Under the pieces are notes generated by a model, which did not search any database, was not told the DNA's origin, and saw only the letters and a list, made by a program, of their open reading frames with translations. The translations under genes were made by a program, and so were the position numbers. This document shows positions 43,769 through 55,420 of a stretch of 64,000 nt of DNA, piece by piece. The DNA comes from Bryobacterales bacterium (GTDB lineage Bacteria > Acidobacteriota > Terriglobia > Bryobacterales > UBA6623), in contig JAPPMG010000007.1 of assembly GCA_028819215.1 (NCBI GenBank), forward strand, positions 1 to 64,000, in the 5' to 3' direction. Every line of letters starts with the position of its first letter. Position 1 is the stretch's first letter.

Positions 43769-45571
43769 ATGCCCTACAAGCCGATTGAATCCTACGGAGT
43801 CATTGGCAACCTGCGCTCGGTGGCGCTGGTGGCTAACGACGGGGCGATCGATTGGTGCTGCCTGCCGCATTTCGATTCCCCGAGCGTGTTCGGGGCCATC
43901 CTCGACGACAAGAAGGGCGGATCTTTCAAGATCGCCGTCGAGCGCGACAGCTCGCACCGACAGCTCTACCTGCCCGAGACGAACATTCTGATCACGCGCT
44001 TCCTGAGCCAGGAGGGGGTGGGCGAGGTGATCGACTTCATGCCGATCAGCGAACGCGGCGACAACCAGCACCACGAAATCGTCCGGATCGTCCACTCCGT
44101 GCGCGGCATGCTCCCGTGTCGGCTCCATTGCGACCCCGCTTACGACTACGCCCGGGCGAAGCACCGCACTGAGATCGTGCCGGAAGGGGCGGTGTTCAGC
44201 GCGGCGGGGGCTGATTTCGCGCTCTTGAGCCCGATTCCGCTGCAGCAGACGGCCACGGGGGTGCAGGCCGAGTTCGTGCTCGAGCCCGGGGAGCAGGTCG
44301 TGTTCGTGTTCCGCCAGGGCGGAGCCGGGGAGGGCAGGCGGCTGATCCAGGCGCCGGCGGACGGGCAGGCAGCCCTGGAACGCACCACCGAGTACTGGCG
44401 GACGTGGCTCAACAAGGGCCGCTACGAGGGCCGCTGGCGCGAAATGGTCGAACGCAGCGCACTCGCTCTCAAGCTGCTGACATTCGAGCCGACGGGCGCG
44501 ATCGTGGCCGCGGCGACCTGCAGCCTGCCCGAGGAAGTCGGCGGCGAGCGCAACTGGGACTACCGGTACACCTGGATTCGTGACGCCGCCTTCACGATCT
44601 ACGCCTTCCTGCGCCTGGGCTATACGGAAGAGGCCGCGAACTTCATGGGCTGGCTGGAGGCGCGCGTCCGGGAGCACGACGCGCCGACCGGCCCGCTGCA
44701 GATCATGTACTGCATCGACGGCAGCCCGGAGATTCCCGAAATCGAGCTGCCGCACCTGGAGGGCTATCGCGGCTCGGGGCCTGTCCGGATCGGCAACGCC
44801 GCTGTCCAGCAACTGCAGCTGGACATCTACGGCGAACTGCTCGATTCGGTTTACCTGTACGACAAGTACGTCACGCAAGTCTCCTACGACCTGTGGGTCA
44901 AGATCCGCATGATGCTCCGCTGGGTCGCCCGCCACTGGGAGACTCCGGACGACGGCATCTGGGAGGTGCGCGGCGGCCAGCAGCAGTTCGTCTACTCGAA
45001 GATGCAATGCTGGGTTGCGCTCGACAGGGGGCTGCGGCTCGCGCTCAAGCGCGGCTTGCCCAACAACCGGGAGTGGCTACGCAGCGCCAGGGACCGCATC
45101 TACGAGTCGATCATGCGCTACGGGTGGAGCCGCGAGCGGCAGGCGTTCGTGCAGTACTATGGCGCGGATGCGCTGGACGCCAGCAACTTGCTGATGCCCT
45201 TGGTGCGCTTCGTGTCGCCCACCGATCCCCGCATGCTGTCCACTCTGGACCGCACGATGGATGAACTGGTCTCCGACTCGCTGGTCTATCGCTACGAGAT
45301 CGGCAAGGGGGCCGGCGACGGCCTGGAGGGCACCGAGGGCACCTTCAGCGTGTGCACGTTCTGGCTGGTGGAATCGCTCACCCGAGCGGGCCGCGTAGAC
45401 GAGGCGCGCCTGATCTTCGAAAAGATGCTGACCTACGCCAACCCGCTCGGTCTCTACGCCGAGCAGATTGGCTCCAGCGGCCAGGCGCTGGGCAACTTCC
45501 CCCAGGCGTTCACGCACCTGGGCTTGATCAGCGCGGCGTTCTGCCTGAACCGGCACCTGCAGGCCGGATAG
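43769..45571 (+). CDS. Glycoside hydrolase family 15 (glucoamylase/trehalase-like)
   Basis: 600 residues with an N-terminal beta-sandwich ([44 protein letters not shown]) and an (alpha/alpha)6 barrel. GH15 boxes are present: [18 protein letters not shown] with the general-acid region, [25 protein letters not shown] with its Glu, and [16 protein letters not shown] with the second catalytic-type Glu. No signal peptide, so cytoplasmic. Actinobacterial relatives include trehalases and oligosaccharide glucoamylases. It should remove glucose from alpha-linked sugars. A Gly-rich gap of 15 bp separates it from the convergent phosphatidyltransferase. Confidence 0.93.
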   Translation: MPYKPIESYGVIGNLRSVALVANDGAIDWCCLPHFDSPSVFGAILDDKKGGSFKIAVERDSSHRQLYLPETNILITRFLSQEGVGEVIDFMPISERGDNQHHEIVRIVHSVRGMLPCRLHCDPAYDYARAKHRTEIVPEGAVFSAAGADFALLSPIPLQQTATGVQAEFVLEPGEQVVFVFRQGGAGEGRRLIQAPADGQAALERTTEYWRTWLNKGRYEGRWREMVERSALALKLLTFEPTGAIVAAATCSLPEEVGGERNWDYRYTWIRDAAFTIYAFLRLGYTEEAANFMGWLEARVREHDAPTGPLQIMYCIDGSPEIPEIELPHLEGYRGSGPVRIGNAAVQQLQLDIYGELLDSVYLYDKYVTQVSYDLWVKIRMMLRWVARHWETPDDGIWEVRGGQQQFVYSKMQCWVALDRGLRLALKRGLPNNREWLRSARDRIYESIMRYGWSRERQAFVQYYGADALDASNLLMPLVRFVSPTDPRMLSTLDRTMDELVSDSLVYRYEIGKGAGDGLEGTEGTFSVCTFWLVESLTRAGRVDEARLIFEKMLTYANPLGLYAEQIGSSGQALGNFPQAFTHLGLISAAFCLNRHLQAG

Positions 45572-45586
45572 TCGCGCGTCGGCCAG

Positions 45587-46258
45587 CTAGACCGAGCGAT
45601 AGCCCTCTTGCAGCTCCGCCTGGCCCGACTTGCCCGTCTCGGCGGCCGCGACAGAATCCGAGGCCTTGACCTCCGCCAGCTTGCGGCTCTCCTTCCAGGT
45701 ATGCACGATGCGATGGACTACCGTCAGGTTGGAAAGCACCGCCATCACCCACAGCACGGGCGCCATGCGGTCGAACAGGGCGCCGATGATGAGGAGCACG
45801 ATCCGCTCGGGCCGTTCCATGAATCCGACCTTGCAATTCGGAATCAAGTTTTCTGACCTCGCCCGGCTGTAGCTCACCAGCACTGTTCCGGTCATCACGA
45901 CCGCCGTCAGGACGATGTAGCTGAAACGCTCGATGCGGGCATAGTGGACGAGCAGTCCCGTCAGCAGGATCAGGTCGGAATAACGGTCCATGACCGAATC
46001 CAAGAACGCGCCGAAGCGCGTGACCTTGTTCGCGCTGCGCGCGACCGCGCCGTCCGTCAGATCGAAGACCGCTGCCGACAGGATGATCAGGCCGCCATAC
46101 AGGAACTCGCCGCGGGCGAGGATCCAAGCGGCGGCGCCGTTGACGACCAAGCCGATCAGGGTCAGCACGTTCGGATGTATGCCGCTGAGCGTCAGCAGGC
46201 GCACCAAGGCGGAGAGCACCTTGCCAAAACCGCTGCCAATGGTACCCGTGAACGACAT
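45587..46258 (-). CDS. CDP-alcohol phosphatidyltransferase family protein
   Basis: 223 residues. The signature D-G-x2-A-R-x8-G-x3-D-x3-D is complete (DLTDGAVARS, then FGAFLDSVMDRYSD). About six spans. It follows greA by 2 bp (ATG 46258; an ATG 4 codons upstream overlaps greA). CDP-alcohol transferases make phosphatidylglycerol-phosphate, phosphatidylinositol-phosphate or related lipids from CDP-diacylglycerol. The NLIPNCKVGFMERPERIV segment resembles the myo-inositol-phosphate/archaetidyl-type members (PgsA-like). Exact head group cannot be told. Confidence 0.9.
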   Translation of the reverse strand: MSFTGTIGSGFGKVLSALVRLLTLSGIHPNVLTLIGLVVNGAAAWILARGEFLYGGLIILSAAVFDLTDGAVARSANKVTRFGAFLDSVMDRYSDLILLTGLLVHYARIERFSYIVLTAVVMTGTVLVSYSRARSENLIPNCKVGFMERPERIVLLIIGALFDRMAPVLWVMAVLSNLTVVHRIVHTWKESRKLAEVKASDSVAAAETGKSGQAELQEGYRSV

Positions 46259-46260
46259 GC

Positions 46261-46746
46261 CTAGCCCCACTCGCCGCCACCCTTGCTGAAGATGGTCTGC
46301 ATGCTGATCACCTCGAACTCCTTGCTGCCCCGCGGAGTGTGCGCCGTGGCGCTGTCCCCCTCGCGCTTGCCGATGAGGGACCGGCCGATGGGTGAGGATG
46401 TTGAGATCTTGCCCGCCGCGACGTCGGACTCCTCCGAAGTCACCAGTTCGTACGTGATCTCCCGGTCTTCATCGACGTCATAAAGGACGACCGTAGAGCC
46501 CAAGCCCACGGCATCCTTGGGGATCTTCGACACGTCGATCAGCCGCAGGCTGGCCAAGCGCTGGACCAGCTGTGCCAAGCGCGCGTTGAGCAGGCGCTGG
46601 CGCTCTTTCGCGGATGCGTATTCGGCGTTCTCGCTGAGGTCGCCGTGTTCGCGGGCTTTCTGGATTTCCTTGGGCAGCCTGTCGAGAAGTTCCGCCTCGA
46701 TCGTGCGGATCTCGTCTTCGATCTTCTCGATAACGCTGAGGCGCAT
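46261..46746 (-). CDS. greA: Transcription elongation factor GreA
   Basis: 161 residues. The N-terminal coiled coil has REHGDLSENAEYASAKERQ, and the C-terminal FKBP-like domain has SPIGRSLIGKREGD. It rescues backtracked RNA polymerase by stimulating transcript cleavage. A TATAAT box on the same strand lies about 90 nt upstream (~46835), so it is likely transcribed with a long leader and with the phosphatidyltransferase gene downstream. Confidence 0.95.
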   Translation of the reverse strand: MRLSVIEKIEDEIRTIEAELLDRLPKEIQKAREHGDLSENAEYASAKERQRLLNARLAQLVQRLASLRLIDVSKIPKDAVGLGSTVVLYDVDEDREITYELVTSEESDVAAGKISTSSPIGRSLIGKREGDSATAHTPRGSKEFEVISMQTIFSKGGGEWG

Positions 46747-46866
46747 TGGTACCCGACCAGGCGGCGGGCAGCCCGGAGCAGCGCGCCGGGCGGCTCCTCC
46801 GGCAAGCCGACTGGCTAGCCGCCTCCCCCCCGATTATAGGTTACGGGCCTTGCCGAGCGGCCCGCG

Positions 46867-47880
46867 CTAGACCAATTCCACCGGGGCACCGGTGCGGGCC
46901 GACTCGTACACGCCGAGCACGAAGCGCAGCGCCGAGAGGCCCTCGGCGCCATCGACGAGCGGCGCGCCACCCTCGCGCACGGCACGCCCGAAATCTTGGA
47001 ACTGCCGCTGAAGGTTCGCGATTGAAATCGCCATCGGATCGGCCGCGCCGGAATCGACACCGCTGGCCAGAGGCGCGTCATCCCCGCTATCGCCATCGAC
47101 ATCCCACGCGGTGAGCTGGTCGCCGGTAATGATCGCGGTCCCCTTCGAGCCGTGGATCTCGATCCGCTCTGGATAGCCCGGCAACGCCGCGGTCGCCGCC
47201 TGGAGCACCCCGCCGGCGCCGCTTTCGTAGACCAGCACGGCGTTGACCAGGTCCTCGGCCTCCATCGCATGCGTGGCGCCAAGCTGCCAGTGCGCGAAGG
47301 CGCGTTTGACGGGCCCGCCCAAGTACTGCATCACATCCGCTGTGTGAATTCCCTGGTTGATCAAGGCGCCGCCCCCTTCCACCGCCCAGGTGCCCTTGCC
47401 GGGCCGGTCGTAGTAGCTCTGCGGCCGATGCCACTTGACGTAGCCGTCAACCTGCAGGATGCGCCCGAGCCGCCCATCCGCGATGGCGCGCTTGAGGAAG
47501 ATCGAGCTCTCGTCGAAGCGGTGCTGGCTGATCACCCCGAGCCGCACGTCGGCATCGGCGCACAGCCCGATCATCGTGCGGCAGTCGTCCAAGGTGAGCG
47601 CCATGGGCTTCTGAAGCAAGACATGCTTGCCGCTCGCCGCTGCGCTGCGGCAGATCTCAACGTGCGAATCCGGGAACGTGCAGACATCGACGATGTCAAT
47701 GTCGTCGCGGGCGCAGAGACCGGAGTAATCCGGCACGAAAGCGCAGCCGTACTGCGACGCGAACTGCTCGCCCTTCTGCCTGCCCCGGTTCGAGCAGGCC
47801 ACCAAGTCGTAGCCGATCGCGCTATAGCTCTCGGCGTGCTTGTGGGAGATCGCCCCCGTACCGACCAATCCGATGCGCAT
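46867..47880 (-). CDS. Gfo/Idh/MocA-family oxidoreductase
   Basis: 337 residues. N-terminal Rossmann motif GLVGTGAISHKHAESY, then the GKHVLLQKPMALT box with the typical EKP replaced by QKP, the catalytic-type Lys in the KWHRPQSYY region, GGGALINQGIHTADVM with the substrate His, and a GSKGT loop. It oxidises or reduces a sugar or inositol derivative with NAD(P). The ATG follows GGAGC; the gene lies 14 bp past purD on the same strand, and the pair may be co-transcribed. Substrate is unknown. Confidence 0.92.
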   Translation of the reverse strand: MRIGLVGTGAISHKHAESYSAIGYDLVACSNRGRQKGEQFASQYGCAFVPDYSGLCARDDIDIVDVCTFPDSHVEICRSAAASGKHVLLQKPMALTLDDCRTMIGLCADADVRLGVISQHRFDESSIFLKRAIADGRLGRILQVDGYVKWHRPQSYYDRPGKGTWAVEGGGALINQGIHTADVMQYLGGPVKRAFAHWQLGATHAMEAEDLVNAVLVYESGAGGVLQAATAALPGYPERIEIHGSKGTAIITGDQLTAWDVDGDSGDDAPLASGVDSGAADPMAISIANLQRQFQDFGRAVREGGAPLVDGAEGLSALRFVLGVYESARTGAPVELV

Positions 47881-47894
47881 GGTGCCTTCCGCTC

Positions 47895-49178
47895 CTAGTT
47901 CCGGGCCGCGACTCGCTCCAACCCCCGTCGGCCTATGTCGCGGCGATAATGGGCTCCTTCGAAGTGGATCGCCCCCACGGCCTCGTACGTTTGGGACAGC
48001 GCCGCTTCGAGGCTCTCCCCTTGGGCCGTCACGCCCAGCACCCGCCCGCCGGAGGTCGCCGGTGCGCCTCCGGCTAGGGCGGTGCCGGCATGAAATACCT
48101 TCGCGCCCAGCTGCTCGGCGGCGGCCAGGCCTGTGATGGGACGACCCTTGGGATAGCTGCCCGGATATCCCTCCGAGGCCATCACGACGCAAGCCGTCGG
48201 GCTCGCGCCCGTCCGCACGAGCGACGGGTCCAGAGCGCCCCTGGAGGCGCTCGCCAGCAGTTCCGCGAAGCCGCCTTCCAAGCGGTACAGCAGCGGCTGT
48301 GTCTCCGGATCGCCCAAGCGGACGTTAAACTCCAGCACTTGCGGACCGTCCTCGGTCAGCATCAGGCCGCAGTAGAGGAAGCCCTTGAACGGCGTGCCGC
48401 GCCGGCGCATGCCTGCCAGGGCCGGCTCGACGATAGTGTCCACGATGCGATCCCGCATCGCGCCAGTGATGATCGAGTCGTCGCAGTACGCGCCCATGCC
48501 GCCGGTATTGGGGCCCCGGTCTCCCTCCAGGGCGCGTTTGTGGTCCTGTGTCGCGGGCAGCGCGCAGAATGCGTTGCCATCGCTGAGAACCATGAAGCTA
48601 ACCTCTTCACCGGTTAGAAACTGTTCGACCAAGACGCGCCTTCCGGCTTCGCCGACGACGTTTCCGGCGAGCATTTCGCGCGCGGTGGCACGGGCCTGCG
48701 CCTCGTCCTCGACGATGATGACGCCCTTGCCGGCTGCCAGCCCGTCAGCCTTCAACGCGACCGGATAGCCGAATTGTCCGACAGCGCCGTCCACCTCGCG
48801 CACGTCTTCGAGCAGAGCGGAGTTTGCCGTTGGCAGGCCGCATTCGACGAGAAAGTCCTTGGCAAACGCCTTGCTGCCCTCCAACTGCGCCGCTGCCCGC
48901 GTCGGACCGACGATACCCAGGCCCCGGCTGTCGAACTCGTCCACCATGCCCGCGACTAGCGGCGCTTCCGGGCCGACTACCGTGCAGTCGGATCCGAGAT
49001 ACTCGGCTAGCGTGGCTATCTCTTTCGGGTCCAGTATATTGCCGGATACGCAACTAATATCTGCAGCCATCCCTGCGTTGCCGGGAACGCCATGAACGCG
49101 CTCCACGCCGGGATCTTGGGAGGCGCGCCAAGCCATGGCGTGCTCGCGGCCGCCGCCGCCAACAACAAGGATCTTCAT
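47895..49178 (-). CDS. purD: Phosphoribosylamine-glycine ligase PurD
   Basis: 427 residues from ATG 49178. ATP-grasp enzyme of purine synthesis. N-terminal KILVVGGGGREHAMAW, PEAPLVAG, AFAKDFLVECGLPTANS, DGLAAGKGVIIVE, FLTGEEVSFMVLSDG, TQDHKRALEGDRGPNTGGMGAY and VLEFNVRLGDPETQPLL are all present. It joins glycine to phosphoribosylamine. The start of mnmG on the opposite strand lies 71 bp away. All expected residues are conserved. Confidence 0.96.
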   Translation of the reverse strand: MKILVVGGGGREHAMAWRASQDPGVERVHGVPGNAGMAADISCVSGNILDPKEIATLAEYLGSDCTVVGPEAPLVAGMVDEFDSRGLGIVGPTRAAAQLEGSKAFAKDFLVECGLPTANSALLEDVREVDGAVGQFGYPVALKADGLAAGKGVIIVEDEAQARATAREMLAGNVVGEAGRRVLVEQFLTGEEVSFMVLSDGNAFCALPATQDHKRALEGDRGPNTGGMGAYCDDSIITGAMRDRIVDTIVEPALAGMRRRGTPFKGFLYCGLMLTEDGPQVLEFNVRLGDPETQPLLYRLEGGFAELLASASRGALDPSLVRTGASPTACVVMASEGYPGSYPKGRPITGLAAAEQLGAKVFHAGTALAGGAPATSGGRVLGVTAQGESLEAALSQTYEAVGAIHFEGAHYRRDIGRRGLERVAARN

Positions 49179-49249
49179 CGGGGACTCCACGCCGCCCGGC
49201 CCGCGACCCGGACGCAAGGGCCTAGAATAACAAGACGAGGGGCGGTGGC

Positions 49250-51108
<1,859 letters not shown>

Positions 51109-51112
<4 letters not shown>

Positions 51113-51681
51113 CGTTCGAGGAATCCCTCGACGAGGTGCTCGCGGAACTTGGAATCTCGCCTGACGCGGCGCAACTGGCCGGCCTCTGCGAGCACTTCGA
51201 GCTGCTGCAGAAGTGGAACCGGCGCATCAACCTCACAGCGGTGAGGGGTCCCCGCGAGGCGGCCCGGCGGCACTTCGGGGAAGCGGCGTTCCTGCACCGC
51301 GAGCTGCCCGCCATGTCCTCTGCCGTCGACGTCGGCTCGGGCGGCGGGTTTCCCGGAATGCCGTTTGCGGTCTTGCGCCCACAAACGGCCGTCACCTTGG
51401 TCGATTCCAAGCGCAAGAAGGCCAGCTTCTTGCGCATGGCGGCCCGCACGCACGCCAATGTCAGCGTCTGCGCCTGCCGGATCGAGGATTGGAGCGGGCA
51501 AGCGGAGTGGGCCTTGATCCGGGCGGTCGCCCCGGCGACCGTCCTGCCCGCCCTGGCCGGGCGCGCCGCTTCCGTAGCCGTGCTGGGCACGGACCGCCCG
51601 CCCGAGGGGCCGTTCGGCCCGTGGCTGGACCGGCGCATGCCTTGGAGCGACAAGCGGCGACTCTGGACAGCGGAGAGCTAG
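51109..51681 (+). CDS. rsmG: 16S rRNA (guanine-527-N7)-methyltransferase RsmG
   Basis: 190 residues. [19 protein letters not shown] replaces the usual NLTAI..p.e...rH..Ds, followed by the SAM motif [19 protein letters not shown] and a [15 protein letters not shown] loop. It methylates G527 of 16S rRNA. It is slightly short at the C-terminus. It overlaps mnmG by 4 bp, and two parS sites follow it. Confidence 0.93.
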
Positions 51682-51730
51682 CCGCGGCCGGGCCGCGAGC
51701 GGGCGCCGGGGACGAAGGCCTCCGGTCCGG

Positions 51731-51746
51731 TGTTTCACGTGAAACG
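51731..51746 (+). promoter_or_regulatory. parS site 1
   Basis: TGTTTCACGTGAAACG differs from the perfect ParB-binding palindrome by the last base. It lies between rsmG and parA. Confidence 0.85.
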
Positions 51747-51764
51747 ATCGAAACGCCCCCGGAG

Positions 51765-51780
51765 TGTTTCACGTGAAACA
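51765..51780 (+). promoter_or_regulatory. parS site 2
   Basis: TGTTTCACGTGAAACA is a perfect 16-bp parS palindrome, 34 bp (centre to centre) from site 1 and about 50 bp before parA. ParB loads here and spreads, marking the origin region for segregation. Confidence 0.95.
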
Positions 51781-51832
51781 TTGGGCCGGCTCGCCGCCTG
51801 CGATTTGCTAGGCTAGAGTCTCTCGACGGCGA

Positions 51833-52615
51833 GTGTCTGCCTGGATAGCAATCGCCAACCAAAAGGGTGGCGTCGGCAAGACCACGACAGCCATCAACCT
51901 GGCGGCCTCGCTTGCCGCCGCTGACTGTCGGCTGCTTCTGATCGACAGTGACCCGCAGGGCAATTCGTCGAGCGGGCTCGGCGTCGCGCCGACGCCGGAA
52001 CAGCCCACGCTGTACGACGCGATCGTCGGCGATAGCGCGCCGCGGGCCGCGGTCTGCAAGACTGGCTTCGCCGGCTTGGACGTGCTTCCGGCCAGCCCCC
52101 ACCTTGCCGGAGCCAACGTCGAACTCGCGACTGTCCCCGATCCGGCCTCGCGCCTGAGGCGCCTGCGGGACGACTTCGGCGCCGAGTACGACTTCGTGCT
52201 TCTGGACTGCCCGCCCGCGCTGGATCTGCTCACCCTGAACGCACTGGTGGCGGCGGATTCGGTGCTGATCCCGATGCACTGCGAGTATTTCGCGCTCGAG
52301 GGCATTTCCTCGCTCCTGCAGACGATGGAATCGGTCCGCGCCGAACTCAATCCCGAACTGGCCATCGAGGGGGTGGTCCTCACCATGTACGATGGCCGGA
52401 CCTCGCTCACGCGCCAGGTTGCGGAAGAGCTGCGGGCGCACTTCGGGCCGCAGCTGCTCGAGACTGTGATCCCCCGCAACGTGCGGCTAGCCGAAGCTCC
52501 GAGCCACGGCATGCCTGCGCTGCAGTACGACATGCGCTCCAAGGGCGCGGCAGCCTACCTGGCCCTTGCGCGCGAAATCCTAGACCGCGCCAAACGCAAG
52601 GCGCTGAATGGCTAA
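51833..52615 (+). CDS. parA: Chromosome partitioning ATPase ParA (Soj)
   Basis: 260 residues, GTG start. Deviant Walker A at residues 11-18 (KGGVGKTT), Walker B/switch as FVLLDCPPALD, and LTMYDGRTSLTRQV typical of Soj-type ParA. It forms ATP-dependent dimers on DNA and moves ParB-parS complexes. It overlaps parB by 8 bp. TAGAGT lies ~13 nt before the start. Confidence 0.96.
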   Translation: MSAWIAIANQKGGVGKTTTAINLAASLAAADCRLLLIDSDPQGNSSSGLGVAPTPEQPTLYDAIVGDSAPRAAVCKTGFAGLDVLPASPHLAGANVELATVPDPASRLRRLRDDFGAEYDFVLLDCPPALDLLTLNALVAADSVLIPMHCEYFALEGISSLLQTMESVRAELNPELAIEGVVLTMYDGRTSLTRQVAEELRAHFGPQLLETVIPRNVRLAEAPSHGMPALQYDMRSKGAAAYLALAREILDRAKRKALNG

Positions 52616-53513
52616 CGAGGCTCCCATGACACTCATGACCGACCATCCCCCCAGCGCGAAGAAGAGGCCTGCCCTCGGCAGGGGCTTGTCCGCGATCCTT
52701 CCGACCGCGGCGGCCCCGCGGGCCCCGTCAGGCCAAGCCGTGGCCCAGATCCCGGTCGGCCTGATTGACCCGAACCCCGTCCAGCCGCGCTCGAACTTCG
52801 ACGAGGATGCCTTGCGCGGGCTGGCCGAGTCGATCCGCGCCGACGGCGTCCTGCAGCCGCTGCTGGTGCGGCCCGCCGGGAGCCGCTACACGCTGATCGT
52901 GGGCGAGCGCCGCCTCAAGGCCGCTCGGCTCGCGGGCCTGACGACGGTTCCTTCGATCGTCCGAGAAATCGAGGCGGATCGCTTGCTCGAAGCCACGTTG
53001 GTCGAGAACATCCAGCGGGAGGACCTCAACCCGATAGAAATCGCCCTCGCATTGGAGCAGATGCTCAAGGAATTGGAGATCGTCCAAGACCAGCTCGCCG
53101 AGCGCACGGGCATGAGCCGCACCTCTGTCACCAACCACCTGCGCCTGCTGAAGCTCCCGCTGGCCGTCATCCGCCTGGTGCGCGACGGCAAGCTCCAGAT
53201 GGGCCATGCGCGCGCCTTGCTCGCATTGGACAGCGACGAGGAGATCGAGAGCGTGGCCAACCGCGCTGTCGAGACCGAGATGTCGGTTCGCTCTGTCGAG
53301 GAATACGTGCGGCGCAAGCGCAGCGACGCCAAGAGGCGGCGGCCGCAAGCGCTGGACCCGAACATCGCCGCGGCGATCGAGAACTTGGAACGGGTCCTGC
53401 AAGCGCCGGTGCGACTCCGGGGCCGGGGCCGCAAGGGCCGGATCGAGATCGCCTATTCCTCTCCGTCCGAGCTGGAGGCGATCTATGACAGAATCGTGGG
53501 AGAGGCCGGGTAA
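52608..53513 (+). CDS. parB: Chromosome partitioning protein ParB (Spo0J)
   Basis: 301 residues. An N-terminal LGRGLSAI box is followed by the CTP-binding ParB/Sulfiredoxin domain with QPRSNFDEDAL, QPLLVRP and GERRLKAARLAG (99-110), then ENIQREDLNPIE. The helix-turn-helix domain has LAERTGMSRTSVTNHLRLLKLP, and the C-terminal dimerisation domain is present. It binds the parS sites upstream of parA. The ATG lies 8 bp inside parA. Confidence 0.96.
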   Translation: MANEAPMTLMTDHPPSAKKRPALGRGLSAILPTAAAPRAPSGQAVAQIPVGLIDPNPVQPRSNFDEDALRGLAESIRADGVLQPLLVRPAGSRYTLIVGERRLKAARLAGLTTVPSIVREIEADRLLEATLVENIQREDLNPIEIALALEQMLKELEIVQDQLAERTGMSRTSVTNHLRLLKLPLAVIRLVRDGKLQMGHARALLALDSDEEIESVANRAVETEMSVRSVEEYVRRKRSDAKRRRPQALDPNIAAAIENLERVLQAPVRLRGRGRKGRIEIAYSSPSELEAIYDRIVGEAG

Positions 53514-53517
53514 TCTA

Positions 53518-53556
53518 TTTAAGTCATTTGTTATCAGTACTATAGAATCACTTAAA
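53518..53556. terminator. AT-rich inverted repeat between convergent genes
   Basis: TTTAAGT (53518-53524) and ACTTAAA (53550-53556) flank an AT-rich 25-nt segment, in sharp contrast to the GC-rich surroundings. It follows parB directly and overlaps the 3' end of the next minus-strand gene. It could end transcription from both sides. Confidence 0.35.
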
Positions 53557-54165
53557 GGGGCTGGCATGGATGCGTTCCAGCATCCCTCTGGCGCGCGCTC
53601 GCGCGACGTGCACGATTCGGTCTTGTTCGGCGATCTTGTTCAAGATCGGCTCTAGCAGCCTGGGCGCCACGATGCGATCACGCTCGAATGCCGATTGCAG
53701 GCTTACCAAGGCTTGGTCGACGCCCAGACGGTCGAAGCGGTAGAGCCGTTCTAGAGTTTGCAAGTGCTGCTGTGTCTCGGCCAGCCGCACGAACCACGAT
53801 GCCAACTCGCGCGCGGCGGGCTCTTCCGTGTAGTCGAAGACCGTTTCCCCGCGCAGTTGGCCGCCGGCTTCGTATCGCAACAGCTTGCGCCCGGTCGATG
53901 CAACCTTGCGCTTGCTGGCCACCGACCGGGAGAAGTAACCCAAGTCAGCGGCCCAGTCGAACACGAGAGCCGCTTCTTGCCGCCCGACCTCGTAATCGAC
54001 GCTGTCTTCGCCGTCTTCGGAATAGGTGGCGACACCCTCGACCGTCAGCCTGACTTCGAAGCGGTCCGGAATGGAACCCGGAAACACGCGCTCGAAGTAG
54101 ATCGCGTCCTGTGCGCCGGCGGAGCACACCGCCAGCAACCCAACCGCCGAGGCCCGGCCCAGCAC
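53548..54165 (-). CDS. Secreted hypothetical protein (205 aa)
   Basis: Start chosen at GTG 54165, which has GGATGGGGG about 9 nt upstream and yields a short signal peptide (LGRASAVGLLAVCSAGAQ). The longer open frame lacks a ribosome site and overlaps ruvC further. The mature part has a beta-rich first half (YFERVFPGSIPDRFEVRLT ... SVDYEVGR ... ETVFDYTEEPA) and a helical second half (LAETQQHLQTLERLYRFDRLGVDQALVSLQSAFER). No family recognised. It follows ruvC by coupled translation and may be cotranscribed with yebC-ruvC. Confidence 0.75.
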   Translation of the reverse strand: MLGRASAVGLLAVCSAGAQDAIYFERVFPGSIPDRFEVRLTVEGVATYSEDGEDSVDYEVGRQEAALVFDWAADLGYFSRSVASKRKVASTGRKLLRYEAGGQLRGETVFDYTEEPAARELASWFVRLAETQQHLQTLERLYRFDRLGVDQALVSLQSAFERDRIVAPRLLEPILNKIAEQDRIVHVARARARGMLERIHASPFK

Positions 54166-54169
54166 CGAC

Positions 54170-54658
54170 TCACGCCCCCATCCCGGCGGCACCGCGCCGG
54201 TTGGCGTGGCAAAGCGCCACGGCAAGGGCGTCTGACACGTCCAGAGGATCAATCGTTTCGCGCACCCCCAGCAATACGCTCACCATTCGCCGAACTTGCT
54301 CTTTATCTGCGCTCCCGTGGCCTACCACGCTGTTCTTGACCGTGGTCGGCGAGTAGCTTGCGATTGGCACGCCCGCTTCGGCAAGGCTCAGCATCGCGGC
54401 ACCTCGAACGTGGGCCAAGACCAGCGCGCTGCGTACGTTCTTCTGCGCGAACACATCCTCAACGGCCGCCTCGTCTGGCGAGAAGCGGTCCAAGACCTGC
54501 CTCAACCCGCCCGCTACCCTGCACAGCCGCTCGGTCAACTCCAGCCGCTCGGGCAGCCGGATGGTGCCGTAGTCCACGGCTTGAGTCTCCCGGCCAACGC
54601 TCTCGATCAGGCCGTAGCCCGTCACTCGCGACCCGCAGTCTACTCCAAGTATCAGCAC
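54170..54658 (-). CDS. ruvC: Holliday junction resolvase RuvC
   Basis: 162 residues. Catalytic acidic residues are visible in ILGVDCG (Asp7), AAVEDVF (Glu) and the C-terminal DVSDALAVALCH pair. It cleaves Holliday junctions with RuvAB, whose genes are not in the window. It lies 12 bp after yebC, the common yebC-ruvC order. The sequence ends shortly after the catalytic helix, which is normal. Confidence 0.95.
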   Translation of the reverse strand: MLILGVDCGSRVTGYGLIESVGRETQAVDYGTIRLPERLELTERLCRVAGGLRQVLDRFSPDEAAVEDVFAQKNVRSALVLAHVRGAAMLSLAEAGVPIASYSPTTVKNSVVGHGSADKEQVRRMVSVLLGVRETIDPLDVSDALAVALCHANRRGAAGMGA

Positions 54659-54670
54659 GGCGGGCGCCGC

Positions 54671-55420
54671 TCAGGCGGAAAGAGCCTCGAGCTCCCTTTC
54701 GTCGATGTCGAAGTTCGAGAAGACGTTCTGGACATCGTCTTGCTCTTCCAACTTCTCGATCATGCGGATCACGCTGCCCGCCTGCTTGCCCTCGACCCTG
54801 ACCGTGTTCTCGGGTACCCGAGAGACGTCCGCCGAAAGCGGGGCGATGCCGGCGGCCCGAATGGCCTCCAGCACCGTGTTGTGATCCTCCGGCGCCGAAT
54901 CCACCGCCCAGTGCTCGCCCTCGTCCCGCATGTCTTCGGCGCCGGCCATCAACACCACGTCCATCAGGTCGTCCTCGCTGGCGTCATCCTTGGAAACCGC
55001 GATCACACTACGCTTGTGGAATATCCACGACACGCAGCCGTTCTCGCCCAAGTTGCCGCCGTTCTTCGAGAAAATGTGCCGCAGTTCGGCCACCGTGCGG
55101 TTGCGGTTGTCGGTGAGCGTCTCCACCATGACCGCCACGCCCGCGGGAGCGTAGCCCTCAAAGGTCACTTCCGAATAAGTCTCGCCCTCCAGCTGCCCGC
55201 TCCCGCGCATGACGGCGCGCTTGATGTTGTCGCTTGGCATCGACTGCGCCTTGGCGGCGGCAACCGCGGTACGCAGGCGCGGGTTGGAGTCTTCGTCGGC
55301 CCCGCCCTCGCGAGCCGCGACTTGGATCTCCCGGATCAGGCGCGTGAATATCTTGCCGCGCTTCGCATCCGTGGCGGCCTTCTTGTGCTTGATAGTCGAC
55401 CACTTGGAATGCCCAGACAT
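54671..55420 (-). CDS. YebC/PmpR family transcriptional regulator or translation factor
   Basis: 249 residues. N-terminal SGHSKWSTIKHKKAATDAKRG is diagnostic, followed by NPRLRTAVAAAKAQSMPSDNIKRA and YEGYAP-type EVTFEGYAPAGVAVMVE. Good ribosome site (GGAGG) ahead of the ATG. Members are reported as DNA-binding regulators and, for some, as factors relieving ribosome stalling at polyprolines. It is the first gene of the yebC-ruvC operon. Confidence 0.95.
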   Translation of the reverse strand: MSGHSKWSTIKHKKAATDAKRGKIFTRLIREIQVAAREGGADEDSNPRLRTAVAAAKAQSMPSDNIKRAVMRGSGQLEGETYSEVTFEGYAPAGVAVMVETLTDNRNRTVAELRHIFSKNGGNLGENGCVSWIFHKRSVIAVSKDDASEDDLMDVVLMAGAEDMRDEGEHWAVDSAPEDHNTVLEAIRAAGIAPLSADVSRVPENTVRVEGKQAGSVIRMIEKLEEQDDVQNVFSNFDIDERELEALSA